Part shown: positions 1 through 8,732 of the stretch, one piece after another
How the letters are laid out: each line of letters begins with the position of its first letter
How positions within the stretch are numbered: position 1 is the first letter of the stretch
Assembly: GCF_019249795.2 (NCBI RefSeq)
Contig: NZ_CP156891.1
Span: forward strand, 2,822,001-2,886,000
Origin: Segatella copri
GTDB taxonomy: Bacteria; Bacteroidota; Bacteroidia; Bacteroidales; Bacteroidaceae
DNA: 64,000 nucleotides
Direction of reading: 5' to 3'
Made by a program: the position numbers and the translations under genes
Notes under the pieces: generated by a model
Told to the model about the DNA's origin: nothing
The model's input: the letters and a program-made list of their open reading frames with translations, nothing else
The model's database searches: none

Positions 1-1635
1 ATGCAGAAGTATCTCCGTGAGCTGAAGCCTACGGTGTTCGAGGACCTCATCGCCATGAATGCCCTCTACCGTCCGGGACCTATGGATTACATCCCTGATT
101 TCATTGCCCGCAAGAACGGCAAGCAGGAGATTACCTACGATATCCCGTGTATGGAGAAGTATCTGAAGGATACCTACGGCATCACGGTCTATCAGGAGCA
201 GGTGATGCTTCTTTCCCGTCAGTTGGCGAGCTTCACCCGAGGTGAGTCTGATGCGCTGCGTAAGGCGATGGGTAAGAAGAAAAAGGCTATCGTAGATGCG
301 ATGAAGCCTAAGTTCATCAAGCAGGGACAGGAGAACGGCCACGACCCGAAGGTGCTGGAGAAGATATGGGGCGACTGGGAGAAATTTGCTTCCTACGCCT
401 TTAACAAGTCTCATGCCACCTGTTATTCGTGGGTAGCCTACCAGACTGCCTATCTCAAGGCGCACTATCCTGCCGAATATATGGCGGCGCTGATGACCCG
501 ACGCTTTGCACAGATTACCGAAATCACCAAGCTGATGGAGGAGTGCCAGTCGATGGGCATCAAGACCTTGGGTCCGGATGTGAACGAGAGTTACCGCGTG
601 TTCGGTGTGAACGAGCATGGAGAGATACGTTTCGGTCTTTCAGCCATCAAGGGTATGGGTGCTCCGGCAGCCGATGCCATCGTGGCAGAGCGACTGAAGA
701 ACGGACCTTATAAGAGCATCTTCGATTTTGCCGAGCGTGTAGATTACTCCAGCGTGAACCGCAAGGCTTTCGAAACCTTGGCGCTGAGTGGCGGTTTCGA
801 CAGCTTCGGCATCCGTCGCGAGCAGTTCTTCGGCAAGAACAACAAGGGCGAAACCTTCCTCGATACGCTGGTGCGCTATGGTCAGCTCTTCCAGCAGGAA
901 CAGCACGAGGCTGCCAACTCACTCTTTGGCGGTACCGAGGCGATAGAGATAGCTACGCCGCCTATTCCTGATGCTGAGAGCTGGAGCACCATCGAACGTC
1001 TGAACCGTGAGCGCGAGCTTGTGGGCATCTATCTTTCTGCCCATCCGCTCGATGAGTACAGCATCATCCTCAATTCTCTCTGCAATACCCATTGTTCCGA
1101 ACTGGGCGACAAGCAGGAACTGGCAAAGAAGGAGGATGTGGTGCTGGGCGGCATCATCACGGGTGTGAAGTCGAAGTTTACCAAGACGGGCAAGCCGTGC
1201 GGTTTTGTTACGCTTGAAGACTTTGAGGGTTCAGGCGAGCTGGCTCTCTTTGGCGAGGACTGGGGCAAGTGGCGCGGCATCATGGTTGAAGGCAGCACCA
1301 TCTACATTACCGCCAAGTGCGTTTCCCGTTACGGCAATGCCAACTATCTCGATTTCCAGATAGGCAATGTAGAGTATCTGCAGACGGTCAAGGAGAACCG
1401 CATCGACCGCTTTACCATCAATGTGGAGAGCGATGCGATAGATGAAACGATGGTTAGCGACCTGCAGACTATTCTGGAGAATGACGAGGGCAAGGCGCAG
1501 CTCTTTTTCCAGATACATGATGTTGACAGCAATACCTATCTGCTGATGCGTGCCCGTGAGCATACGGTGGGTGTAGGCCATGCCCTCATCCAGTATATCG
1601 AGCAGCATCCTAAGATGAGCTATCAGATCAATTAG
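1..1635 (+). CDS. dnaE: DNA polymerase III subunit alpha, C-terminal part (cut by window edge)
   Basis: C-terminal 544 residues of the replicative DNA polymerase catalytic subunit; the reading frame is open to the first base, so the true start lies outside. Visible parts are the end of the polymerase fingers region (RPGPMDYIPDFIARKNG, then YGITVYQEQVMLL), a helix-hairpin-helix stretch with the conserved FNKSHATCYSWVAYQTAYLK, and a C-terminal OB-fold (about residues 375-460, VVLGGIITGVKSKFTKTGKP). The match to the bacterial DnaE family is strong. The stop is 37 bp before trxA, on the same strand. Confidence 0.96.
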   Translation: MQKYLRELKPTVFEDLIAMNALYRPGPMDYIPDFIARKNGKQEITYDIPCMEKYLKDTYGITVYQEQVMLLSRQLASFTRGESDALRKAMGKKKKAIVDAMKPKFIKQGQENGHDPKVLEKIWGDWEKFASYAFNKSHATCYSWVAYQTAYLKAHYPAEYMAALMTRRFAQITEITKLMEECQSMGIKTLGPDVNESYRVFGVNEHGEIRFGLSAIKGMGAPAADAIVAERLKNGPYKSIFDFAERVDYSSVNRKAFETLALSGGFDSFGIRREQFFGKNNKGETFLDTLVRYGQLFQQEQHEAANSLFGGTEAIEIATPPIPDAESWSTIERLNRERELVGIYLSAHPLDEYSIILNSLCNTHCSELGDKQELAKKEDVVLGGIITGVKSKFTKTGKPCGFVTLEDFEGSGELALFGEDWGKWRGIMVEGSTIYITAKCVSRYGNANYLDFQIGNVEYLQTVKENRIDRFTINVESDAIDETMVSDLQTILENDEGKAQLFFQIHDVDSNTYLLMRAREHTVGVGHALIQYIEQHPKMSYQIN

Positions 1636-1672
1636 AGATAATTTTAGTTTTAATATATAAAAGTATAGAAAA

Positions 1673-1987
1673 ATGGAAGTAACAATTACAACCGAGAATT
1701 TCGAGAGCTACAAGAATGGCGAACTGCCATTGGTAGTAGATTTGTGGGCAACATGGTGCGGTCCTTGCCGCCAGATTGCTCCTATCGTATCAGAACTTGC
1801 TGAGGAGTTTGACGGCAAGTTGGTAGTAGGCAAGTGTGATGTAGAGGAGAACGACGACATCGCTATGGAGTTTGGTGTTCGTAATATCCCTACCATCCTC
1901 TTCTTCAAGGGTGGCCAGCTGGTAGATAAGTTTGTTGGCGCAGCCTCTAAGGCAACCCTCACCGAGAAGTTCCAGGCTCTCCTGTAA
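1673..1987 (+). CDS. trxA: Thioredoxin
   Basis: A 104-residue single-domain cytoplasmic thioredoxin, the usual family length, with the redox motif WCGPC at residues 28-32 and the cis-proline region (RNIPTILFFKGG) after it. It reduces protein disulfides, for example in ribonucleotide reductase. No signal peptide is present, which argues against the periplasmic thioredoxin-like proteins common in Bacteroidota. It follows dnaE after 37 bp and ends just before a strong terminator, so it may be the last gene of that unit. Confidence 0.96.
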   Translation: MEVTITTENFESYKNGELPLVVDLWATWCGPCRQIAPIVSELAEEFDGKLVVGKCDVEENDDIAMEFGVRNIPTILFFKGGQLVDKFVGAASKATLTEKFQALL

Positions 1988-2009
1988 TCAGCCCGGATAG
2001 GAAATGATA

Positions 2010-2056
2010 AAAGCATCTGGCTTGAGAAAACATATTCTCAGCCAGATGCTTTTTTT
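2010..2056 (+). terminator. Rho-independent terminator after trxA
   Basis: Inverted repeat: AGCATCTGGC (2012-2021) and TGAGAA (2023-2028) pair with TTCTCAGCCAGATGCT (2035-2050), followed by a run of T. Confidence 0.9.
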
Positions 2057-2101
2057 GTTCTTTTTCCTGCCTTTCAAACTGCGCCACGAGGGGGATAAAA
2101 A

Positions 2102-2181
2102 TACGTCTCGACGCAGACTTTGCTACGTCGGGACGTAATGAGAACTGCGTCGGGACGTAGTAAAGTCTACGTCGGGACGCA
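2102..2181. repeat. Intergenic array of four 22-bp repeats with palindromic cores
   Basis: Four copies start at 2102, 2124, 2146 and 2168, exactly 22 bp apart. Each starts with a 14-bp near-palindrome of form TACGTC-GG-GACGTA. Copies 1, 3 and 4 vary by a few bases (TACGTCTCGACGCA, TGCGTCGGGACGTA, TACGTCGGGACGCA). The flanks of the middle copies (GACTTTGCTACGTC and GACGTAGTAAAGTC) also form a larger inverted repeat. The array sits between the trxA terminator and the convergent tsaE end. Function unknown. Confidence 0.85.
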
Positions 2182-2201
2182 TTTTCGGGGCTGTCGGTGA
2201 C

Positions 2202-2612
2202 TTACCATTCTACGCTTCTTGTTCCGTCTTCTTCGACGGTGATAGTCACTTTGGTGCAGTCTTCCGGCAGCAGGTCTTCTATCAGTTCCGGCCACTCCAG
2301 GAAACAGAGGTTGCCGCTGTAGAAATAATCTTCGTAGCCCATATCGTAAACCTCATCGAGTTTCTTGATGCGGTAGAAATCGAAGTGGTAGACAGGTGAG
2401 CCGTCGCCCGCTGTATATTCGTTTACGAGGGCGAAGGTAGGAGATGTGATGACATCTTCTACGCCCAGTTCTTCGCAAATGGCTTTTACAAATGTTGTCT
2501 TTCCGGCTCCCATCTTGCCATAGAAGGCAAAGACCTTGCCGTCGCCCATGTTCTGCAGAAATTCCTTGGCTGCTTCATGGATCGTGTCTAATGAGTCAAT
2601 TTTTATCTTCAT
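2202..2612 (-). CDS. tsaE: tRNA threonylcarbamoyladenosine biosynthesis ATPase TsaE
   Basis: A 136-residue P-loop ATPase of the TsaE (YjeE) family, with Walker A GKMGAGKTT at residues 32-40 and conserved SPTFALVNEY and HFDFYR. It works with TsaB and TsaD to make t6A37 in ANN-decoding tRNAs. It lies 54 bp downstream of porX on the same strand; the spacer is made of the repeated TTAACTATTAACT-like sequence seen between other gene pairs here. Confidence 0.95.
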   Translation of the reverse strand: MKIKIDSLDTIHEAAKEFLQNMGDGKVFAFYGKMGAGKTTFVKAICEELGVEDVITSPTFALVNEYTAGDGSPVYHFDFYRIKKLDEVYDMGYEDYFYSGNLCFLEWPELIEDLLPEDCTKVTITVEEDGTRSVEW

Positions 2613-2666
2613 ATATGTTTTCTATAAACTGTTAACTATCAACTATTAACTGTTAACTGACAATCA

Positions 2667-4220
2667 TTACCTTTTTCTAGGTGTCAGCGTGATGAGCGGT
2701 ATGAGCATTTCCTCCATCGAGATGCCGCCGTGCTGGAAGGTATCCTTGTAGTATTGCACATAATAGTTGTAATTATTTGGATAGGCGAAGAAACTGTCGC
2801 CCGTGGCAAATACATACGAGGTACTCAGGTTAGGTGCCGGCAATTGGGCACGCTGAGGCTCCTTGATGGTGAAAACTTCCTTGCTCTGGTAAGCCAGATT
2901 CTTGCCCAGCTTGTAGCGCAGGTTGGTGTTCGTATTGCGGTCGCCTACAATCTTGATTGGTTTCGATGCCCTGATGCTGCCGTGGTCGGTGGTGAGCACT
3001 ACCTGATAATCGCTCTGCGAAAGGAGCTTGAAGAGCTCGGAGAGAACTGAATGGCGGAGCCAGCTCTGCGTGATGCTGCGGTAGGCACTCTCGTTGTTGG
3101 CAAGCTCGCGCACCATCTTAGATTCGGTACGCGCGTGAGAGAGCATGTCGATGAAGTTAATCACCAGCACGTTCAGGTCGTAGTTCCGGCATTCGTTGTA
3201 ATGCTCCAGAAAGCGGTCGGCACCCTGCGAATCGTTCACCTTGTGATAACTGAAGGTATAGTGCTTTCTGAATCGCTCTATCTGGGTCTGTATCAGCGGC
3301 GCCTCGTTGAGGTTCTTGCCTTCCTCCTCGTCCTCATCTACCCAGAGGTCAGGGAACATTTCGGCTATCTTGTTCGGCATCAGGCCGCTGAAGATGGTGT
3401 TGCGCGCATATTGCGTGGCGGTAGGAAGGATGCTCATGTAGAGCTGCTCGTCGATGTCGAACTGGTCGCCGATGTCTTCAGCCAGCATGCGCCACTGGTC
3501 ATAGCGGAAGTTATCTATCACAATCAGAAACACCTTCTTGCCCTCATCGAGCAGCGGGAATATCTTGCGCTTGAAGATGTCGGGACTCATCAGATGGCGG
3601 TCTCTGTTGTCGGGACTCACCCAGTCAAGATAGTTCTTGGCTATGTATTTGGCGAAACCCTGGTTAGCCTCTTCCTTCTGCATGCCCAGCATCTCTGCCA
3701 TCGGACTTGCCGTATCGCTCAGCTTCAGTTCCCAGCTTACCAGTCGCCTGTAAATCTCCATCCAGTCTTCCGCACTTCTGCATTCCATCATCTGCATGGC
3801 TATCTGCTGGTAGTCCTGCTGGTATCCGTTCTGCGTCACCTCCGCCACGATGTCTTTGCGGTGAATGTTCTTCTTGAGCGAGAGCAGAATCTGGTTCGGG
3901 TTTACGGGTTTGATCAGATAGTCGGCTATCTTTGAACCGATTGCCTGGTCCATGATGTTTTCTTCTTCGCTCTTGGTGCACATCACTACCGGTGTGGAAG
4001 GCTGGATGTCCTTGATGCGTAGCAGGGTTTCCAGTCCGCTGAGTCCCGGCATCATTTCATCGAGCAGGATGAGGTCGAAGGTTTGCTGGCGGCAAAGTTC
4101 AATGGCATCAGGGCCGTTGCTTACCGTCTGCACCTCGTATCCTTTCTTTTCCAGAAAGATGATGTGTGCCTTGAGAAGTTCTATCTCGTCGTCTATCCAA
4201 AGTAATAGTCCGTTGCTCAT
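2667..4220 (-). CDS. porX: PorX-type response regulator with PglZ domain
   Basis: 517 residues. The N-terminal receiver domain (about 1-120) has acidic residues D10/D11, phospho-acceptor D54 in LILLDEMMPG, and a K in YLIKPVNP. The C-terminal part is an alkaline-phosphatase-like PglZ domain, with VFLIVIDNFRYDQWR, VLVINFIDMLSHARTESKM and VVLTTDHGSI supplying the expected metal-binding acidic and histidine residues. PorX acts with the PorY kinase to control type IX secretion genes in Bacteroidota. Length and layout match the family. The presence of porW/sprE 1.4 kb away supports a secretion role; direct regulation here is inference. Confidence 0.92.
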   Translation of the reverse strand: MSNGLLLWIDDEIELLKAHIIFLEKKGYEVQTVSNGPDAIELCRQQTFDLILLDEMMPGLSGLETLLRIKDIQPSTPVVMCTKSEEENIMDQAIGSKIADYLIKPVNPNQILLSLKKNIHRKDIVAEVTQNGYQQDYQQIAMQMMECRSAEDWMEIYRRLVSWELKLSDTASPMAEMLGMQKEEANQGFAKYIAKNYLDWVSPDNRDRHLMSPDIFKRKIFPLLDEGKKVFLIVIDNFRYDQWRMLAEDIGDQFDIDEQLYMSILPTATQYARNTIFSGLMPNKIAEMFPDLWVDEDEEEGKNLNEAPLIQTQIERFRKHYTFSYHKVNDSQGADRFLEHYNECRNYDLNVLVINFIDMLSHARTESKMVRELANNESAYRSITQSWLRHSVLSELFKLLSQSDYQVVLTTDHGSIRASKPIKIVGDRNTNTNLRYKLGKNLAYQSKEVFTIKEPQRAQLPAPNLSTSYVFATGDSFFAYPNNYNYYVQYYKDTFQHGGISMEEMLIPLITLTPRKR

Positions 4221-4532
4221 ATTTTATATCCTTTTTCTTTTCGGGGTGCTAAAGTACAAAGAAAAATGGAATGAGGAACACGACTTCGTGTTAAAGAGAG
4301 TTAATGATGAAGATTCTTTGGTACTTTTTATGAAAACGTTTGTATTACCTTGTGACAAAACCTAAAAACATAGGTTAATTAAAACTTATTTGTATAACTA
4401 AACGTAAGCATTATGATCAGACGCAATTACTTAAAAAGTTTGTCTATTAAGCAATAATACGATCGGGAATCCGTTTTTTATGGTAAGGTAATTCATAAAA
4501 ACGAACAATAAAAAGAAGAAAAACAAGAAACA
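4221..4532. other. 312-bp spacer between divergent porX and lysO genes
   Basis: AT-rich, non-coding. A weak -7-like TACTTTAG can be read on the minus strand near 4247-4254, ahead of porX. I see no clear riboswitch, repeat or canonical TAnnTTTG for the lysO direction. Confidence 0.5.
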
Positions 4533-4844
4533 ATGCTCAAGATAGTAATGATTATGCTATGCGGAATAGGTACCGGCTATCTGCTCCGCAACAAGAAAAT
4601 GAGTTTTATCGGCCGTATCATCACGGCGCTGATATGGGTACTCCTGTTCCTGCTCGGTATCGAGGTAGGTTCTAACCCTCGTATCATCAGCGGTCTTCAG
4701 ACCCTGGGACTTGAGGCGATAGCCCTGACCTTGGGAGGCTGTCTGGGTAGTGCGCTCTTTGCTTGGGCATTGTGGAAGTATGTTACAGCAAAGCAGGCTA
4801 AATCGTCGGCTCACGCTGAAACCGGGAAAGGAGGCAAGGCATGA
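4533..4844 (+). CDS. LysO-family transporter, N-terminal-half subunit
   Basis: 103-residue membrane protein with about three hydrophobic helices. It resembles the N-terminal third of the LysO (YbjE, DUF340) L-lysine exporter. In E. coli LysO is one protein of about 300 residues; here the domain is split over two genes that overlap by ATGA at 4841-4844, a layout I recall from other Bacteroidota. The two products presumably form one exporter. The C-terminal tail (AKQAKSSAHAETGKGGKA) is hydrophilic. Confidence 0.75.
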   Translation: MLKIVMIMLCGIGTGYLLRNKKMSFIGRIITALIWVLLFLLGIEVGSNPRIISGLQTLGLEAIALTLGGCLGSALFAWALWKYVTAKQAKSSAHAETGKGGKA

Positions 4845-5443
4845 AAGGCAGTTTGATTATCGTAAGCTTCTTTGTTCTGGGTATCATCGTAGGCTTGTGT
4901 GATGTGATTCCGGCAGGTCTTCTGGATAGCGACGTGAGCTATTATGCACTCTGCTGCCTGATGTTCTGCGTAGGTATCAGCATCGGTTGCGATACCTCTG
5001 TGCTGAAGAGTTTCAAGAAGGTGAATCCCCGTCTGATGATGCTCCCTGTGATGACCATTTTGGGTACGCTGGCAGGTTGTGCCGCCGTATCTCTCATCTT
5101 GAGCCACCGCCAGTTTACCGATTGTCTGGCTATAGGTTCAGGATTCGGATATTACTCTCTTTCGAGTATCTTCATCACCGAATCCAGGGGCGCCGAACTG
5201 GGAACCATCGCCCTTCTTGCCAACATCTGCCGCGAGATTCTCACCCTGCTGTGTGCTCCGCTGTTGGCAAAATACTTCGGCAAACTGGCACCTATCAGTG
5301 TAGGTGGAGCTACGACCATGGATACAACGTTGCCTATCATCACCCGATATTCGGGCGAGAGTTTCATCATCGTTTCCATCTTCCATGGTTTCTGTGTCGA
5401 CTTTTCTGTACCCTTCCTAGTTACCTTCTTCTGTTCTTTGTAG
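4841..5443 (+). CDS. LysO-family lysine exporter, C-terminal-half subunit
   Basis: 200-residue polytopic membrane protein of the LysO/DUF340 family, with motifs such as GLCDVIPAGLL, GSGFGYYSLSSIFI, LALLANICREILTLL-like helices and GGATTMDTTLPIITRYSG. It is expected to export L-lysine with the product of the overlapping upstream gene (ATGA overlap, translationally coupled). Start ATG at 4841 is fixed by the overlap. No frameshift remnant is seen between the two, so this is a real split rather than a broken single gene. Confidence 0.85.
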   Translation: MKGSLIIVSFFVLGIIVGLCDVIPAGLLDSDVSYYALCCLMFCVGISIGCDTSVLKSFKKVNPRLMMLPVMTILGTLAGCAAVSLILSHRQFTDCLAIGSGFGYYSLSSIFITESRGAELGTIALLANICREILTLLCAPLLAKYFGKLAPISVGGATTMDTTLPIITRYSGESFIIVSIFHGFCVDFSVPFLVTFFCSL

Positions 5444-5476
5444 AAATAACTAAAAGCAGTTTTAAACCAAACCCGT

Positions 5477-5647
5477 ATGAGACATATTTTCAGTTCATTC
5501 ATGATATGTCTGAGCCTGTGCTGTGCCCATACCTCAGTAGCCCTTGCGGCTCAGAGCGGCTTTACGCTGTCTGCCTCTTCCAGCGTGCTTCGGTTGTTCC
5601 AGAGCCATACGAAGGTATCTTCCATGATTTCTTCGGCATTCCACTAA
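5477..5647 (+). CDS. Possible small secreted protein (56 aa), unrecognised
   Basis: Start ATG 5477, stop TAA 5645-5647. The first 25 residues (MRHIFSSFMICLSLCC... ending VALAAQSG) look like a signal peptide, followed by a short Ser-rich tail and SAFH at the end. It overlaps the 3' end of the opposing porW gene by 4 bp and lies 33 bp after the lysO pair, on the same strand. It may be a true small exported protein or the 5' remnant of a larger secreted protein. I do not recognise a family. Confidence 0.35.
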   Translation: MRHIFSSFMICLSLCCAHTSVALAAQSGFTLSASSSVLRLFQSHTKVSSMISSAFH

Positions 5648-8600
5648 AATCCATCTAAATCATATTCTTCGCTGTCCAAATCCAGACTGTCGTCGTTGTC
5701 GTAAGCTGTCTTTGGCGCTTTTTCTTCCTTTATATCCGCATCGGTTCCCTGGGTTCCGGTTGTTCCGCTTTCGGCAGTTCCGGTTTCTTCTTCATTTTCT
5801 TCAGAATCATCAGTCTTTTCCTGCTGGATGATTTCCTCCGGTTCTTCAAGCAGTGGGTCCTTGCTGATTTTCAGCGGTGCCAGATGCTGGGTATAGAAGA
5901 GGGTATAGTCGTCGTAGCTCAGACTGGTGCCCAGCAGCAGGAGGTTTGGTTCGCTGATTACGATGCCTCGGGCTCCCTTTGAGAGAAGCTGGGTGATGGC
6001 CTGATGCTGGTAGATGTCGTTGGCATACTGGCGTGCTTCGTCGTAATTGCGGAAGCCCTTTACCTGCATGCGGTGCAGATCATTCTGCTCGTCAATGACG
6101 AGGTCGAAATTACGCACGAGATAGGAGGTGAAATTATATTTCGCCATCTCGAAGAGCAACTGGTTCTCGTTCACAGAATCAGGAACGTAGGCGAGCATGA
6201 AGACGAACGGCTCGTTGCGCTCAATGCTGAATACTTTTGCTTTGGATTTGACGTCATCATTGAGTACGGCGTTGCGGCGCGACCATACATTGCTCAGGTC
6301 GAATGTGCCGCCCTTGAGCTGTCTGCCGGCTTTCACTCCGTTGAGAATCATTCCCGCCATTTCGCTGAGTCGGCTGTTCGGATATTTCTCTACCACCTGC
6401 TGCATATCATCGAGACATGCCTGGATATTACCCTCGTGGAGCTGGGTGAGTCCGCCGATAAAGAGGAACTTGTCGCGGTTGGCTCCTTCAGGATAGCGCT
6501 TGTCAGAGATAGCCCTGTTGTGTACCACCTTATTATATAGGTTAGCCTTGAAGGCGTCGTAGGTGGCAGCATAGAGCGAATCTTCGAGATGAATGCCCAT
6601 CTTCGCATCTTCTTCATAATAAGGAGAGGTGAGTAGGGCGGTCCATTGGCTCTCCGGATAATTCGCTTTCAACAGGTCGAGATAGCGGCTGGCGATGGCT
6701 GGCTGCTTCCTGATGTTGTAGAGCAGGTAGAGGTGATAGTAGGCATCATCGAGATGTTCGTATGCTGCGTTCTTCTTTACCAGTCGCTGCAGCATGCGTT
6801 CGCTTTCGTCCAGATCATTGAGTTTGTCTTTCAGAATGATGCCGGCATGCAGCAGTCCGTCGTCCAGAATCTGATTGCTTTCTGCCATCTTCTCTTCGGT
6901 GAGCGGAATCTGAGCGAGATAGTAGGCACGCTGATGCGGATCTTCTTCTGCACTCAGGTTCTTCTCTTTCTCCTTCTCAAGGTCTTTTTTCTGTGCCTCG
7001 TTGAGGAGTGAATCGCGCTGTTCATCAGTCATTTCTTCTACACCTTTGGCATCGGCTACTACGGTCTGGTTGCTCCGCTGCCAGTTGTCTATGTTCTTTC
7101 TCTTACCCCAGAGGCGTTCAAACTGCTGTTTGCCTTGGGCTACGGCAGATTGGGAGTAGAAATACCAGGTATTGGTGTTGCCGAAACCGCCGTTGCCCAT
7201 GGCTCCGTTTCCGAAGCCGGATGAGGCATTGCTGTTTCCCTGATTCCTGTTATTTCTGCTATTATAACCATTGCCGTTGTTTCTGCCGAAGTCGGAGTTG
7301 CCCTGCTGTTCTGCCAGTTTTCTCTTTTCTTCCTTTTCCTGCTTTTTCAGGGCATCTATCACCTTGTCAATGGCGACATTCCGTTCTGTTTCGCTCATGC
7401 GGGCAAGCGATTGCAGGGAGTCCTGCAAATAGATGGCGTCGGTATAAGGCACCAGTTCATCGAGAACCTTCGAACGGTCGGAGAGCTGTTTGTAGTCTTT
7501 GCGGTCCTGGTCCAGGAGTCCGATGGCAGCATCATAGCATCGCTTGGCATCGCCATAACGGTGGCATTGCCAGTATACATTGCCCAGATGCAGCAGCAAT
7601 ACACCTTTCTCTACTCCGTTTCGGCTTGATTTCGCGGCACCCTTTTCGTATGCTGCAATAGCCTGAAGGGTATCGCCCTGGTTGAGATGTATGTTGCCGA
7701 TGGCATAATAAACCTGGTCGAGATATTCCTGGTTCTTGTCGCTCGCTGCCATTCGCTTCAATTTAGATACCATCTTCCGGGAGTTGTTGGTTGCCAGTAC
7801 CTCGGTCATGGAGATGCGGGCATTGAACTCCAGTTCGTAAGGCGGATTGAGACGGATGACATGCTTGAAGGCACGGTAGGCATTCTGGGTATGTCCCTGT
7901 AGTGCTTCTACCTGTCCCATCAGATACCAGAGGCGGGCTTTCTGCTTGCGTCGCATCTCATAGCCGATGGCTTTGCGGAGATACGGAACGGCCTCCTGAT
8001 AGCGTCCGGTCTTCAGATAGTAGAGGGCATAGGTCTTGTCCCATTCCTTCTGGGCACGCCAGTGGATGGAATCGCGCTCGATATTACGGATTACATCTTC
8101 GGCATCGTATATCCATCCCGATTCGAGATAACTCTTGGCGAGCCAGGCACGTGCCTTGCCGTAAATGCCGGGTTGGGTGGCGTAGAGACGGCTCATATAG
8201 GCGAATGTAGCTGCTGCCGACTGGAAATCGCCTTCAAAAAACTGGGAACGGCCCATCAGCATCCATGCCTTCCAGAGGAAAGGATTATATTCACGGCGCT
8301 GCAGCCATTCCAGGTCTTTGGCTGTCTTGCGGCGTTTCTTGTCCCATACCGGGCGGCGCTTGATGCTATGCTGGTGAATGGCTTTCTCACATTTCTCGAT
8401 GGCGCGGTCGTAGTTCGACTTGCCCAGTTCGCGGCTGTTCTTGTTGCCCACAGTATAATAAGGAATCATTTCAGAGTAATTATCCTTATTCCCGTTTTCC
8501 TTTTCGAGCGAGCCTTCTATATAGGCTACGGTACCATTATAATAGGTGTTGTATCGGGCGTTGAAGGCATGCCACCATCTGCTCTTCGCCGTATTCTTCT

Positions 8601-8685
8601 GCGTAGAGCATCCTGCTATGGTCATTGCAAAGGCAAGGACAACCATAGCTGGCAAGAGGTTTCTGAATGGGAAATGCTTCAACAT
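5644..8685 (-). CDS. porW: PorW/SprE-type tetratricopeptide lipoprotein of type IX secretion
   Basis: 1013 residues. Lipoprotein signal with lipobox AMTIAGC (Cys26), then the conserved start WWHAFNARYNTYYNGTVAY seen in the SprE/PorW family, then several TPR-like repeats (about residues 120-420 and 600-760). A low-complexity Asn/Gly-rich segment lies near 460-510 and the end is acidic (EEYDLDGF). The family is a periplasm-facing outer-membrane lipoprotein linking the PorK/PorN ring to the Sov translocon; gliding and secretion mutants are known in relatives. The start fits the signal peptide. Confidence 0.85.
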   Translation of the reverse strand: MLKHFPFRNLLPAMVVLAFAMTIAGCSTQKNTAKSRWWHAFNARYNTYYNGTVAYIEGSLEKENGNKDNYSEMIPYYTVGNKNSRELGKSNYDRAIEKCEKAIHQHSIKRRPVWDKKRRKTAKDLEWLQRREYNPFLWKAWMLMGRSQFFEGDFQSAAATFAYMSRLYATQPGIYGKARAWLAKSYLESGWIYDAEDVIRNIERDSIHWRAQKEWDKTYALYYLKTGRYQEAVPYLRKAIGYEMRRKQKARLWYLMGQVEALQGHTQNAYRAFKHVIRLNPPYELEFNARISMTEVLATNNSRKMVSKLKRMAASDKNQEYLDQVYYAIGNIHLNQGDTLQAIAAYEKGAAKSSRNGVEKGVLLLHLGNVYWQCHRYGDAKRCYDAAIGLLDQDRKDYKQLSDRSKVLDELVPYTDAIYLQDSLQSLARMSETERNVAIDKVIDALKKQEKEEKRKLAEQQGNSDFGRNNGNGYNSRNNRNQGNSNASSGFGNGAMGNGGFGNTNTWYFYSQSAVAQGKQQFERLWGKRKNIDNWQRSNQTVVADAKGVEEMTDEQRDSLLNEAQKKDLEKEKEKNLSAEEDPHQRAYYLAQIPLTEEKMAESNQILDDGLLHAGIILKDKLNDLDESERMLQRLVKKNAAYEHLDDAYYHLYLLYNIRKQPAIASRYLDLLKANYPESQWTALLTSPYYEEDAKMGIHLEDSLYAATYDAFKANLYNKVVHNRAISDKRYPEGANRDKFLFIGGLTQLHEGNIQACLDDMQQVVEKYPNSRLSEMAGMILNGVKAGRQLKGGTFDLSNVWSRRNAVLNDDVKSKAKVFSIERNEPFVFMLAYVPDSVNENQLLFEMAKYNFTSYLVRNFDLVIDEQNDLHRMQVKGFRNYDEARQYANDIYQHQAITQLLSKGARGIVISEPNLLLLGTSLSYDDYTLFYTQHLAPLKISKDPLLEEPEEIIQQEKTDDSEENEEETGTAESGTTGTQGTDADIKEEKAPKTAYDNDDSLDLDSEEYDLDGF

Positions 8686-8732
8686 AAGTTTCTTCTTTAT
8701 TTAAAATTTTTCTTTTAGGGCGTGTGAAAGCC

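Noticed and set aside
2102..2181. CRISPR array
   Set aside because: Repeats are contiguous at 22 bp with no unique spacers, and no cas genes are present; same holds for 27425-27536.
3051..3935. 294-codon open frame on the plus strand
   Set aside because: Lies fully opposite porX, whose protein is clearly conserved; composition shadow only.
4841..4844. Frameshift splitting lysO
   Set aside because: The two halves meet with a normal ATGA coupling and each has proper ends, so this is a natural two-gene form.
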